Below are positions 36,089-47,968 of a DNA stretch of 64,000 nucleotides, piece by piece; the first letter of the stretch is position 1, and each line of letters opens with the position of its first letter. Source of the stretch: Cololabis saira (Eukaryota > Chordata > Actinopteri > Beloniformes > Belonidae); assembly GCF_033807715.1 (NCBI RefSeq), contig NC_084592.1:27585919-27649918 (forward strand), in the 5' to 3' direction. The notes under the pieces were generated by a model. It had not been told where the DNA came from and did no database searches. It saw only the letters and a list, made by a program, of their open reading frames with translations. The position numbers and the translations under genes were made by a program.

Positions 36089-36276
36089 AGCTGATTTATG
36101 GTTCCGCGTTAAATCGACGCAGAGCCTACGGCGTAGGGTACGGTGTACGGCGCCCGTCGCCGCGTAACCTACGCCGTAGGCTCTGCGCAGCCCCGGGGCA
36201 CAGCAGCTCCTCTCCTTTCCTCTCCTCTCCTCCTACGTAACATACGCCGTAGGCTCTGCGTTGGTGTAACGCGGAC
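36089..36276. mobile_element. palindromic MITE with a duplicated right arm
   Basis: The left end 'gctgatttatggttccgcgtt' style terminus and body 'gacgcagagcctacggcgtag' match the family at 4.56 kb. The complementary arm 'tacgccgtaggctctgcg' appears twice (about 36,168-36,187 and 36,244-36,261), separated by a CT-rich stretch. The final 'aaccataaatcag' is missing. Confidence 0.65.
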
Positions 36277-36369
36277 CAGAACGGCGGGCTGGGAGGCGTC
36301 CCCGCGGGCCGGGAATTTTTATTAAATAAATGAATCGAGCTGCGCTGCCTCGGCGGGCACGGAGCCCGG

Positions 36370-36455
36370 CGATGCAGCGGCAGCCTCGCGTCCAAGCGTC
36401 CCAAGGCTGGAACGCTCCCCCGCGGGCTCGGACGCGAGGCTGCGCCGCTGCATCG
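36370..36455. repeat. GC-rich inverted repeat with flanking direct repeats
   Basis: 36,370-36,393 and 36,430-36,455 are inverted copies (24 vs 26 bp, differing by one 2-bp indel) around a 36-bp loop. The whole is bracketed by 'gggcacggagcccg' at 36,355 and 36,458. It has strong folding potential. Confidence 0.8.
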
Positions 36456-36766
36456 GTGGGCACGGAGCCCGCAGACGTTACTGTTGATGGTAGTACTGTT
36501 GTACCGTAGACTACTGCTGCTTCTGTTTTACATCCATTATTAAATAAATAGATGTAATAATAAAACAGTCTGCGTCTTCAACGCTCTGTTGTTTAAAAAC
36601 GGCGCGCTTCCGTGTTTATTCTGCTTTGGTTGTTCAGTAACCCCGCCCCCAGCCCCCAACGTAACTGGTTCTTTGAGCTGGCCCAGCAGCTCAAAGGGGC
36701 TGGCGTAGCACCCGTTTTGAGAGCCAGGAGCCGGTGCTTGGGCTGTGTAAAACCAAAGAACTGGTG

Positions 36767-37665
36767 AGTCATTCTATAATTAGGGGTACATTTCATATCA
36801 ACCAAAAGTGACAAAATCAGTTTTCTTTTTTGATAAAAAATCTAGTTGTTTCCATAATATACACCCTAAGTGCTAAATTCGATAATTGCCAAGCTTAAAT
36901 TCTAATTACAGTTACAGTGTTACAGTATTACAGTTGGTGGGTAACACAGTTGACAGGTAACACAGTTGACATTTCGGCCATTTTAGTGCATTTTGTGCTA
37001 ACTGCAGACCTTGGACCTGTCACTACATGGCCTTGATCAACTCTAAAAATAACATGTAAAGCAAGTTCACAAGAACATGTTGATAACACAGTTGACGATC
37101 AATTAACCCACTCTATGTACACACAATAATATTGATGAAATATTGAAGAGGAGGAGTAGAAATTTACTACACTGTCTTCAAATCTCCCTCCCTGAAGGAA
37201 GGGACATCATATAATTTTGGACATGTGACTTTGGAGCAAACCATTGCTGATTTATAGGGGTTTTTTCAATGGGTAACACAGTTGACAGAGATTTCTCGGA
37301 CACACACAAAGTGGATGATTTAATGTACATGCATGAACCAAATAGTTTTTAAAACACCTTTCTAATATTTTAATGATTATTTTGAACAAATAATTATGGA
37401 AATTAAATACAAAAAAATTTATTTTAGTGTTAATCTGAAGAGCAAAACCTGACATTTAGCAAATCGGACAGCACAAAAACAACAAAATTCAGTATAGAAT
37501 AAGCATTTTTTGAAAAATAAATGATGGAATCTGTTGACTTTTTTGTATTAAATGAAAGAGAAATGTGCCCTGATATAAAGTTGATCATTGCTTTAAGTGA
37601 ATATTTAGTAAAATTGATAAATACAGCCCATGGACATGACATGTACCCCTAATTATAGAATGACT
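36767..37665. mobile_element. inverted-repeat element with GTAACACAGTTGAC motifs
   Basis: 24-bp perfect inverted repeats (36,767-36,790 and 37,642-37,665; starting AGTCATTCTATAATTAGG) enclose 850 bp of AT-rich sequence. Inside, GTAACACAGTTGAC occurs at 36,941, 36,957 and 37,273, with a one-base variant at 37,083. No ORF of note and no clear target duplication. The family is not assigned. Confidence 0.65.
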
Positions 37666-37721
37666 CTGCTAAGTCTGGCTCTAGCCCAGAACCAGCCCTG
37701 GAACCAGCTTGGTGTAAAAGG

Positions 37722-37895
37722 GGTATGGGAGGAGACCCCGGGGAAGACCCAGGACACGCTGGAGAGACTATGTCTCTCGGCTGGCCTGGGAACGCCTCTG
37801 ACTCCCCTCGGAAGAGCTGGAGGAAGTGTCTGGGGGGAAGGAAGCCTGAGCATCCCTGTTGAGGCTGCTGCCGCCGCGACCCGGGAACGGATAAG
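37722..37895 (+). mobile_element. Rex3 3' tail fragment
   Basis: The 'gggaggagaccccggggaag', 'cacgctggagagactatgtc' and 'gctggaggaagtgtctgggg' blocks match the Rex3 3' tail, read inverted at 49.25-49.45 kb. The block ends at 'cggataagcgg', just before the usual short tandem tail. It is probably the displaced end of the copy at 33.64-35.85 kb. Confidence 0.85.
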
Positions 37896-38404
37896 CGGTA
37901 GCCGGCTCTTCTTCTCTGAATCTCCGTTACCGTGGTTACCACCTGGCAGTTGATCCAGCGCAATGATATTAAAGTTATCAGGCAATTTGACCGAACTTGT
38001 TTTCTAGGTGTAGGTTATAAGTGATAACCTACACCTGCCAGCCAATCAGAATCGAGTATTCACACAGACCATGGTATAATGTTTGATACATAATGCTGGA
38101 TATTTTTCCTAAACAACCAACTTCATCATGCTCTTTGGTGAACTTATATTGTGCAGCCTTTGAATTTTTTTCCCATGTGGTTCTGTCATCTTTGCCCCGT
38201 TTCTTCAATGATTTATGTATGGTAGTCTCATAAAGAGAGAGTTTTTGCAGTTCCAATGGTGTCTTTAAGCCTTTAGCAGTTACTTTTGGGCACTTAATTG
38301 CCACATCACTGAGTGAAATTTTAATCAAATAAATGTTTGAATCAGTCAAAATAGTTGTAAACCACATGTCCAAACTCATATAAATTATAGGACACCAGAT
38401 ATTA

Positions 38405-38650
38405 AAGCAGCACTATGTAACTTTTCCACATTAATATAATATTTCCAGAGTCATTGTGATGGTACATCAACTTATAACAGGTTTAATGACACCTCTGTCA
38501 TGGTCTGAGGGGTCTGTATCACCTTCACTGGCACTATGTAACTTGGAGGTGCATGGTAGGAACCCTGCCACACTACTGGTAAAGCACTACCGCTTTTGTC
38601 CAAAGGAGCCGCCAAACTCAACAAAAGCTGAAAGTTACATTGTGCTGCTT
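38405..38650. mobile_element. 246-bp MITE with TA flanks
   Basis: The ends are inverted: AAGCAGCACTATGTAACTTT on the left and its near-complement GAAAGTTACATTGTGCTGCTT on the right. TA dinucleotides sit immediately outside both ends (38,403-38,404 and 38,651-38,652). This fits a Tc1/mariner-type non-autonomous element. No coding capacity. Confidence 0.75.
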
Positions 38651-38790
38651 TAAAACTACTGTTTCAAATTAGTGTTTTTCCCCTATTATGTGATAGGTGC
38701 ATTTACTTTTCCCCCCAGCTAAAACAACAGCTTTTGTTGTTTTCTGCTCAGTGTCTCCCTGTAGTCCCCAGTAGACGTGGAGATTAAATC

Positions 38791-38825
38791 ACCTTTATTT
38801 ACCCTTGTAAAGGGTAAATAAAGGT
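38791..38825. other. perfect 16-bp hairpin, 3-nt loop
   Basis: ACCTTTATTTACCCTT / GTA / AAGGGTAAATAAAGGT is an exact inverted repeat in otherwise unique sequence. No T run follows, and the transcription context is unknown. Confidence 0.85.
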
Positions 38826-38829
38826 CCGG

Positions 38830-40490
38830 TCTCTTGCTCAGTCACCCTTGTTTTTCCATCATAATCTTTTTTAATTCTCACTGTCATGATATCCACGGTG
38901 TCTGAGATAGTTTAATTATTGTTTATGTGTGGCATGGTGACATAAAGCAATATGCAATGTTTGTAAAAAATAACCTGGGATGAGATTTCAAAGTTGCTTT
39001 GTGTGGTTTTTGTGGAAAGTGAGAACATGAAACCATGTGGATGCTGACAGCAGACAGCATTCACAGTTCATCCAGAGATGTTTGTCAAACCCTGTTAAAA
39101 TTCTCTATCAACAGTTGAGTAAAAGAAAGCCATTCAATTTAATTGACATTTTATACAGATATAGAATAAATGTGACATGGCAACTGGAAAAGTAGCCCAG
39201 AGAGACAAGAAAAAAACAAAAAAATGGAGTTGTGATGTTACAATAACCCATGCAATAAATAAGCTTTGTTGTTGAATTGTGCTATAGAAATTAACTTGCC
39301 TTTTCTTCCCTTGCCTTATGTGCCGTGCAAATTCAACTATGCTGCAAAGTACTTGAAAAAAACAAAACAAAACAAATTCGATATTGAAGTAGAGAACCGT
39401 TTGGGCATTTGTCAGGTTGGCACTTCAGCAGAGACAGCACATAGCTCCATGTCAGTGGTAACAGTGTTTGTTTTGGATACTATCCGTATTAAATAGATAT
39501 GTCCAGCAGCCAGTTTCTTGACAAATTGTGACATGTGCTAATTTTCTTTGGCAGGAAGCCAACCAGTTTTGTTGTTGTAGTCTCAAATGAGAAGGCACGA
39601 AATATTCTTTTTAAAAACGCCTCCAACACTCCCTCCCACCCACTGAAAAAGGATATGTTAACAGCATGCAAAGCAGGACAAAGTTTTATCCTTGGTGTAC
39701 TAATCCTCACACCAGCATAGTTGCTCTGTCTCACTACTACATCAGCCGTAATTCAACACACCCAACAAAAGAGAAGAAAATAAGGACTCTTCTAATATTT
39801 AAAGTTGCTGGCTGGAGACAATGGTAAGATAATACCAGCAGCAACATGGACACTGGCATTGCCAGCATTAGTGGATAGCGTGGATAAAGTGGCTCATAAC
39901 CACTGGAAAGAGGCATTCAGCTTCAGAGACCGGCAAGTGGATGTTGATTTTGACCATAGGGCGGAGGGGTGGAAACCATGCAAGACATTTTGTCAGTACA
40001 CTGGCAAGATGGACAGCGGTATACTGTTTAAGGGCAGTGCTCATGAGGAATCCAAGGGTGAGTGAATCCAATGGTCAAGAAAAGAATGTAGAGGTTGTGC
40101 CAAGGAGCCTTGGTGGCGGCAAGGTTTGCACACCACAAACCTCGCCAGGCATGCACAGATATGCCTCTTGGGGGTGAGTGTGACCTCTTAACCCATTGCT
40201 TGATCATATACTGTCAGTCAGAGACAGAGAATTTGGCGATGATGTGCTATAATGCCTTGTTAGGTTATGATTACACCACTACTGTAAAGTTCACAATGGG
40301 CATGTGTGGCTTTCATGTGACCATGCACCATCACACACAATGTGTAAATATATCAAGGTTTGTTTATTTTAAATGTATAAGACAGAACGATTCCAAAGTT
40401 ATTGGGATATCAAACTATATCAGAAAGAATTATGGGTTTCCACTGACATTCAAAAGCTATGACTCCACATTTTCAACATTTTGTGTGTGT
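38830..40490. other. unique-looking stretch
   Basis: I recognise no repeat or gene. An 86-codon ORF at 39,805-40,065 has no motif. A 25-bp poly-A run lies at 40,499-40,524. Confidence 0.3.
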
Positions 40491-41129
40491 GTATTTGAAA
40501 AAAAAAAAAAAAAAAAAAAAAAAACTGGACAAACCAATGTGATGTAATTTTTTCATTTTTTGGACCTTGAGGCAATGCCCAAGGGAGCTATTGTAGTTAA
40601 GCTTAGTTCAAGCAAACTTGCTAACTCATGTTGGCTTAGATGCATTCTGATTGATTCTGTTCATCCATACTCATTTCAGATCTTGCTGTGGTACTTACAT
40701 CTGAAATGTTCTGCTGGTGCTGAAGAGCTTCAGCAGAGCTCCACAGGAACCATTTGTCAATACGCAAAACCATACATCAGCTAAATGACAACAGTCTTGT
40801 AATCCTCCAGGGGTTCTTCATAGCTGGGTCCCCGCTCTTCCAGCCAAGCCACCTTCCAAAAGGGTATCCTTTTGGCTCAGCTAACTTGACAAACTTGTTG
40901 CAAAGGCTATGTCATTTCCAATGTCACCAAACAACATTTGAAATGGCAGGGCCTCCGCAGGTCCTCCATCTGTCCCTGGTTGGTGGTTCGCACTAGGGGT
41001 GGGCGGTACACCGGTGTCATAGTCATCACCGGTGTGACACTGCGCCACGACATGGATTTTGCAATACCGTCAATACCGTAATAAATCAATTATAAAATAA
41101 TAAGCCTAAATAAGGCATTAAAAACGTCC

Positions 41130-41396
41130 GTGATATGCAAGGTTTGCCGCCGTGTTGTGACAGCAAGAGGTGGAAACACAAGCAACCTGTTTCATCACTT
41201 AAAAAACATGCACGCCCGTGAATATGAAGAGGCAACCCGGGCCAAAACGAGCGCAAGTGGGACCAGCAGCTGCTGCTGGGACCGCTGCTCCAGCACCAGC
41301 GGAGCAGCGGTCCCAAGACTAAACAGCTTTCACTGCAGGCATCGTTTGCTGCTGCTACACCTTACGACAAGAGTAGTAAGAAATGACAGGGCTTAG
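41130..41396 (+). pseudogene. hAT transposase N-terminal BED-type zinc finger remnant
   Basis: The frame reads ICKVCRRVVTARGGNTSNL then FHHLKNMHAREYEE, a C-x2-C...H-x4-H BED finger as in ZBED-type hAT transposases, where it binds the transposon ends. Downstream the frame turns into a low-complexity tail and stops at 41,396. Frame 41,484-42,062 may hold a further remnant (FKMEKKLINVGLKESF) but lacks the DDE core and dimerisation domain. Not functional. Confidence 0.75.
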
Positions 41397-42099
41397 AGAC
41401 AGAGTTTTTTTTCTCGGCGTGCGAGTTTGACTGCTTTAAAAAAAAAAAAAAAGATTTGAGAGAAAAAAAAAGGTGAGTCAACCGTGTTCGTCTACCAATG
41501 GAATGAGAGGAAAGCAGCTCTGGCGCTCAACCAAACTAACACTAGCCAATCAGAAGTAGAGCTGGGCGGGTCTTTGACGGCAGCGGAGCGCAGAGCGCTG
41601 TTTCAACCTGCTGTAATACGAATCACCGACTTCAAGATGGAGAAAAAATTAATTAATGTCGGTTTAAAAGAATCTTTTTGCCCAGAAGAAAAAAAGAGTG
41701 ACAAAAAAATACCCATAACCATGTTCTTCTCTCGAAAAAACACACCTGTACCGCGGACTTTAGAAGAAAAAGACGCTACAGCGCGAGTCGGGATGCAGCT
41801 GCTCAGAACAGCAGTAAAATACGTGCGAGGCGGTGCTGATCTCCGCTATTTGAAGCTTTGTATAATAATTATTAAAAAAAAGGGTTGCTACAATGCTACT
41901 ATCACGGGTTCTTTTTGGAACGTAACCCTCTCGAAAAACAAGGGATTACTGTATATGAATACTCATGGCATAAACCTGTCAAGTTTTGGATTTAAAAATA
42001 AGGGAAATTTTCCACCACGCGCTGTCCAACCAGCCCAACCGAGGTCCAGTATTACATTTTAAGACAGGTTTACAAAATATTTAAAATATAATATAATAA

Positions 42100-42207
<108 letters not shown>

Positions 42208-42489
42208 AGATCTTTAGGTTTTTTGCCAAATAAATATGTTGAGAATGCATAATACTCTCCCATGTCTCTTTTTGATAAGGATACTACCATTTACTTATTA
42301 TATTATAAAAATATTAACCTTATTCACATAAAGGGACAGGACAGGCTACTCCTCCCAAAACGTACCAAAAAATATACCGTCACCGTTCAAAAGATGAAAA
42401 ATACCGTGATATTAATTTTAGGTCATATCGCCCACCCCTAGTTCGCACTGTTACCAGACTGCAAGAAGGTTCCTAATTTGAATATCAAA

Positions 42490-42790
42490 ATGGGTCTTTC
42501 ACAGTGAAGTTTGCATGTTCTCCCTGGGCTTTTGTATGTTTTGCTCAGTGTGCTTGAGCATTTTCCTGCTGTCCAAAACCATGTATGTTAGGGTAATTGG
42601 TGATTCTAAATTGCCCACGGGACTGAGTGTGTGTGGGGTTGTTTGTATGTATATGGCCCTTGTAATAGACTGACAACCTAGAATGTGAAGGATGTACCTT
42701 CACATTTCCCCTGAAGAGGTCTGGGATACACTCCAGCAGACCACCATGACCCTTAAATGAGAATAAGAAGGTATAGATAAAAGACATACT
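42490..42790 (+). mobile_element. SINE body and tail fragment, plus strand
   Basis: 'aagtttgcatgttctccctg', 'aattggtgattctaaattgc' and 'gactgacaacctagaatgtg' follow in the order seen, inverted, at 56,625-56,865. The tRNA-like head is missing. No target duplication was found. Confidence 0.6.
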
Positions 42791-42942
42791 TTTAACTAAT
42801 GAGATTCATAAATATTTTCCTCTGTACAGTGGTAATGGATGTAAAATCTAAATTGGAGGCCAGAAGTGTTTTGTATACTGGGTGGCAAGTATGTATACTT
42901 CTGTGCATTTTAAAATGGGCTTATGGGAAAATTGTGTTATGG

Positions 42943-43350
42943 ATTGTTTTCTTTGAACCCAAGCGCACGACACCAGATAGGGTTAAACTTAGCCAAAACG
43001 AGGGGTAGTTTAATAGTCAAAACACAAAAAACTCCCACAGGGAACAAAAACCTTCCTCACAGGGAACTCAAAACTTCCTCACAGGGAACTAGAAATTCAA
43101 AGAGAAAAAAACCACCAGCAAACAACTAATCACAAAAAACAACAAAGCTAACAAAATGCACTAGCCCCGAGCTACTGGCAGCCCCGCTCTTTAACCTCTC
43201 CTCACTGATGAGCTGACGAGCTGCAGCTGTGCGCTCAGAGCGTGACTCCGCTGTCCGCCGGCGCGTGCCCGGCTCGTCCTCGTCGCTGCGTGCGCAGCTC
43301 CCCTGGCCACACACCTCGCTGACTCCGCGCACCCATTTCCCCTAGTGGTG
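42943..43350. repeat. interspersed repeat with three 'cctcacagggaact' units
   Basis: The start 'tgttatggattgttttctttg' plus 'acccaagcgca' parallels the start of the repeat at 60,604 ('tgtcatggtacggttttct', 'acccaagtgca'). 'ccttcctcacagggaactca'-type units repeat about three times at 43,028-43,090. A GC-rich 3' part runs to 43,350. The superfamily is not assigned. Confidence 0.45.
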
Positions 43351-43599
43351 GTTCAATGAAGTGCAACTTTTGAGACGTCTACATTGGCATCAATTTACCA
43401 AGCCAGATGTACCCCTTCGGTATCTCATTACTGATCTGATTGCTAATAACAAATAGCTATTGGTAAATACGTTTATTAGAACCTGGGGTGTTCAATTAAA
43501 TACTCACAATTTTATTTTGGTGGCCCATTAGCATTACTGAGACCCAGTCCTCTCTACAAAACCTGTCTGGTTCTGTTGTTTCCTGTTTCCATATAAGGG

Positions 43600-43982
43600 A
43601 AAATCTCCCGAAAATTGTAACTACGCGTCGAGGCGACGCAGACCACACGCAGACGGAGAGGGCTGTGATTGGTTCGCTTGGAAGCAACGCATTTCCGGTT
43701 TCCGGTTTGAAGCAGTCGTGAACTTTCAGCTCTCTTTTCTTCGTGTATGTGTGATTTTTTTTGTTTTGGTTTTTTGCACAATAGTTGCCCTTATCTCTTT
43801 GATTTACTGTGACCGGAAAAAGTTGGATAAACCATTCAGGAAAAGATCGCTAACTAGTGGTCACGGGGGGTACTGCACCGTGACGAAATGGAGTGACGGA
43901 GAAGTCCGAAGGGTTCACGACGGCGTCAAGGTGACGGCGTGTGCTCTGCGTTGGTTTGACGCAGAACCATAATTCAGGCTTC
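43600..43982. mobile_element. MITE-family element with internal spacer
   Basis: The right end 'ctctgcgttggtttgacgca' plus 'gaaccataattcaggctt' matches the palindromic MITE family. The left end near 43,615 ('gaggcgacgcagaccacacg') is a diverged partner. The interior holds an 84-codon open frame (43,718-43,972) with a hydrophobic N-terminal stretch. Its end lies in the terminal repeat, so coding is doubtful. Confidence 0.5.
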
Positions 43983-43984
43983 AG

Positions 43985-45050
43985 TCTCTGTCTTAACAGG
44001 AAGCCTGTTTCCAGCTGAAACTGGCTTCAGAAGTGTGAAGGTCAAGAGAAGGCACCATCAAATACAAAGTCAGTCAAGTTAGTTCAGAGGGATGTTGTCC
44101 AGAGATGTTGCCATGAGACAAAACATAGTGATAGTTATAATGGCAGGAAGGCCATGAAGATTAAAGAGAGTAAATGACATGATTCTCATGTTATCACCAG
44201 ACGCATTGATTGAAATGTCACAAAGTGAAGTTCTCTATGCCAGGTGTTTCAGATCTGCTGATCGTCATAAACACCAATTCAGCATGGGATCTTCTGGTAT
44301 CTGTTTTGTTTTTATCAGGTCAGCAAATCTGATCCTGATCTCAGCTGGACTTGAAAAATAAGAAACAGGAATACTATGGTTTTTCTGTCATCCTGTCTCC
44401 ACAGGGACCTATTGAGAAACTACGTCACAGGATGGGCTGAATGAGTGTATCAAAACACAGGACATCCCTGGGTGACCTTTCCGCCTTATCAAAATAAGTC
44501 AAGCGATGACTTGCTCTATCACATGGACTGAATGATATCATTGTTTCTAAAAGCCACAGTATGGGTTTGAACCTCTGAGTATTCAAAGCTCCTACTGGGT
44601 GTGCTTTTTTTAAACCGTGCAAAAGCAAATAATGACAGTGAAAGAAAAGAAGCTGAACTTCAATTTGAACTCTCCACTCTGTGTTACTTGTAACAATGTT
44701 AGAGCTATTAACTTTAAAATGAAGTTTATTTTCTTGACATATTTGTCAAGAAAGAAGATTGAGATTTTACAGAGAAGTGTATAGTGTATGTATTGACTAA
44801 AATGCCTGATATTGTGCACTTAATGAATACACATGTATTTACTTTTTTCCTAAAAAAAAGTGGGTGTCAGTAACCACTTATCCCCAGAACAGAGATTATT
44901 TTCTTTATTGTATATAATCACTGTCAAAGTGATTTGCAGCTCCTACACACATTCAGTGCTTGTTGATAAGAGTGGGCATTGTTAGTGTTAGTGTCTTCTT
45001 TCATGACTCAAGCTTGTCAAAAGTCTGGTAGTTGTGTCAAAATAGTTTAC
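43985..45050. other. unique-looking stretch
   Basis: I see no repeat or gene signal. Confidence 0.3.
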
Positions 45051-45057
45051 CTTGTAG

Positions 45058-45298
45058 CAACTCATAATGTAATAATGGCTCATAATGTAATAACGGCTCA
45101 TAATATAATAACTTAAATGTAATAAAAGTTAATAATGTAATAATCGTCTCATAATGTAATAAAATCATGAACGCATAACGTAATAACGGCTTTGCGCATG
45201 ATGTAATAATGTAATAACTCATTACATTATGAGCCTTACTGGCGCTGCTCATAAAGTAATAACAGCTCATAATGTAATAATGGCTCATATTGTGAGAA
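45058..45298. repeat. 18-bp-type tandem repeat 'ggctcataatgtaataa'
   Basis: The unit '(t/c)ggctcataatgtaata' recurs many times with spacers. One inverted unit (cattacattatgagc, 45,219-45,234) gives the array a partial palindromic fold. Confidence 0.8.
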
Positions 45299-45469
45299 AA
45301 CAGCTGCATTATCATAATTTTTACCTATTACCTACCTATTACGCATTAGTAAACTAAATTACTGAAACCAAGTATTATTTAATAGTAATAGCATTCTCAC
45401 ATTTTATTATGTAAGATGTATAAAGTTGAGCCACTAGGTGGGACCCATGTTAGTGTTGTGCCACAGGGT

Positions 45470-45610
45470 AGCGCTGTTCCAGTTATCAAGAGTTATTAAT
45501 AATTTTATTCAACAATTATTAATAAATAATAAAGTAAGCTATTTATCAAATTGAATTATCAAAATGATTTAATCCTCGTGGGGCACCACCTGGTTTTAAC
45601 CAGGAAAAAT
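45470..45610. repeat. interspersed repeat, inverted relative of 12.34-12.49 kb
   Basis: See the matching block at 12.34 kb: the GGGGCACCACCT motif and the ATTATCAAA / TTAATAA stretches are shared in opposite orientation, 33 kb apart. Confidence 0.55.
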
Positions 45611-46239
45611 GATAACCTTTAACAGCAGAAATCAGTCTCAAAAATAGATATTATTCCACCAGAACACAGAAAAAGGCTGTTATTACTGGTGAATAATGTT
45701 GAAGGCATTTACAGTTCGGCTCTAGCTCTGTCAAACAGCCATTGTGACCAGAATTTGTATAAAACAACACAAACTTCTCATTAAAATCAATCAGCATGTA
45801 TTCACATCCAGGTGTCAAGCAGATGGAAAGCGACACCATTGAATAAATCCTGACGGCACACTGCGTTAAAACATAAAACACTCAACTAAAAAGAGAAACA
45901 AAAAGAATAAAAATGGAGCTGCATGAATGAAAAGAAATCGAAAACAATAATAAACACGATCACCTCTGTGGTTCAAAATATAACGTGGCTGCACGTGGCC
46001 GGTCAAAGATGCCTGTGGTATTTAAAGATGGCGTCGCCCTCGTCAAACCACGTGCAATCAGACCGGATGACAAACACGGCATTTAAACCGTGAATAACTA
46101 GCGGAAAATGGTGCCACAAAGTAAACGAACACAACAATGATAATGATGCCGGGAGTTGCCGGCGTTGCACAGTAATACAAACAGTAACTTCATTAAACAG
46201 AAATTTAGCTCTGAACCGCTCTAGATTACACTGTTCCCC

Positions 46240-46865
46240 AGAACCATAAAACCTCACGCCTCCTCTGGGTCTGGATCGGGAAGATACAGGCTCTGTCGAC
46301 TGCGGGTCGCGTTTCTGCCGGGGGTTTCCCAGTCAGAGTCTCTCGGTTCCCGTCTCCTTCCCCTGCCGTCCGTCCGTCCTCGAGACGTCCCGATTCCTGA
46401 TATAAACAGAAAACTCGGAGCGGGGAAAGGGGGTTTCAGTCGGAGCTTTTAGTCGCAGCGGGCTCCCATCTTATGGCTGACGAGTGCGTGGGCATCACGG
46501 GCTCGGATCTGAGAAACTTAGAGAGGAGAAAGTTAGTGGGAGATGAGAAGCGCAGCGGAGAAGCGAGCCGGGCCGCAGCTGAAGCGTGCGGACCCCCATG
46601 CGCGCCTCGGACCCCCCCTTCCCCCACCCGGGGGGGGAGAAGACGTGGTCCTGATGGGCTTTTGGCACGAGGCCAAGCTGGACGAACTGACGAGCTGAGA
46701 TGAAGAAGAGAAAAGAGGAAGTTTTTGGGGGGACACAGAGATTTGTGCTCCGCGGTCTGCGTGACGTAATAGGTTCCAAGCCAGTGATTGGACGCGTGCC
46801 GCTTCAGGCGCCGCCCCCGCAAGGCACCCTGGTCCTTGTAGTTTTCCAAGGCGGCCATTTTAGGA
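46240..46865. promoter_or_regulatory. CpG-rich island, promoter-like
   Basis: This is a locally CpG-dense, GC-rich block in an AT-rich setting. It has a CRE-like TGACGTAA at 46,762-46,769 and a YY1-like GGCGGCCATTTT at 46,850-46,861. ORFs on both strands (for example 46,436-47,062 minus) are Pro/Arg/Ser-rich and unrecognised. It could be a host promoter, but part of the GC-rich DNA may itself be repeat-derived. Confidence 0.35.
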
Positions 46866-46964
46866 GGCACATTAAAGCTGATTTTGGGTTGAGCCGGTTT
46901 TAAAGTCGAATTCACATTCACAAAATGTTCATAAGCATTTATAAGTTCAGAGTTCACATGAGCA

Positions 46965-47936
46965 CAGTGGCGAAACAACTCAGCTCCGGGCCCCGATGCA
47001 AGATCATTAAACCGGGCCCTGACCATCACAATGCAAAACAGACACGCTGTGATTGACGACATCTCACAGCAGATGCATCACCATTCAAATGACAACGGGC
47101 ACTACTGACAGCTTTAACCCTTAACACAACCACAGCGCAGATAGATAGGTTTAAAAAAAAAATCCACATCAATAACACAAGCACATTGCAATTTGGTGAC
47201 ACGGCAGAACACCACATAAAAACAATCATAGCGCATAAACACAACAAAAAGCACATATAACCAACAGCATAACGCACACAGTGCGCCGGTGTGCGACAGA
47301 ACACCGGCAGTGCCAACAGCTGAGAATAAACCCACACAGCGCACAGACTGAAATTTGGTGGCACGGCGGCACACCAAAAATAAAAACATCATAAATACGC
47401 ATAAACACAAACAAACTAGTGATAGACTATCACTATAACAAATATTAATAATAAAGGTCATTACTTACCATTACAGTTTGACTTTCCGGGCCTTCCGCTG
47501 GGCAAAGTCATTAATTAATTCCTTAAGATCCAGCTGACTTGCCCTGACATTCTCAATTGAGAGCATTGCCAGTCCTGATAAGCGGGCCTGTCCCATGGTG
47601 CTGCGCAGGTATGTTTTTATTAACTTTAATTTGGAGAAGGACTTCCTTGCTGGTTTTTGGTTGAAAGAACCTGTCAATTTTAGAGAGTTTTTCTCTTTTT
47701 GCATTTGCCAATTCCTGCAGCTTTCGCTTTTGGCTGTGTTTGTATTTCTCCATGACAACAGTTCAACTCTCACTCCGTTCCTCTCCTCGCTCGCCAACTC
47801 TTCCTCTACGCAAATATGGGTTACACATGCGCACTACACCAGCATAATCCGAGATCATCTATACATTTACATTTTTATTTAAACTAGATATATCTTTATA
47901 ACCAGCCCATAACATTGATGTTAACACACACACCTC

Positions 47937-47968
<32 letters not shown>

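Larger units (their letters stand above)
35853..37720. other. mosaic of small elements replacing the Rex3 3' part
   Basis: This stretch separates the Rex3 RT (ending at 35,852) from the Rex3 tail (37,722 onward). About 300 bp of normal Rex3 sequence is missing. It contains a palindromic MITE (36,089-36,276), a GC-rich inverted repeat (36,370-36,455), a 130-bp GC-rich block with 'gagccaggagccggtgctt' and an inverted-repeat element (36,767-37,665). Confidence 0.6.

Noticed and set aside
46436..47062. 208-codon minus-strand ORF over the CpG island
   Set aside because: Low-complexity Pro/Arg/Ser-rich translation running into a hAT end (46,965). No domain seen, and plus-strand frames are also open.
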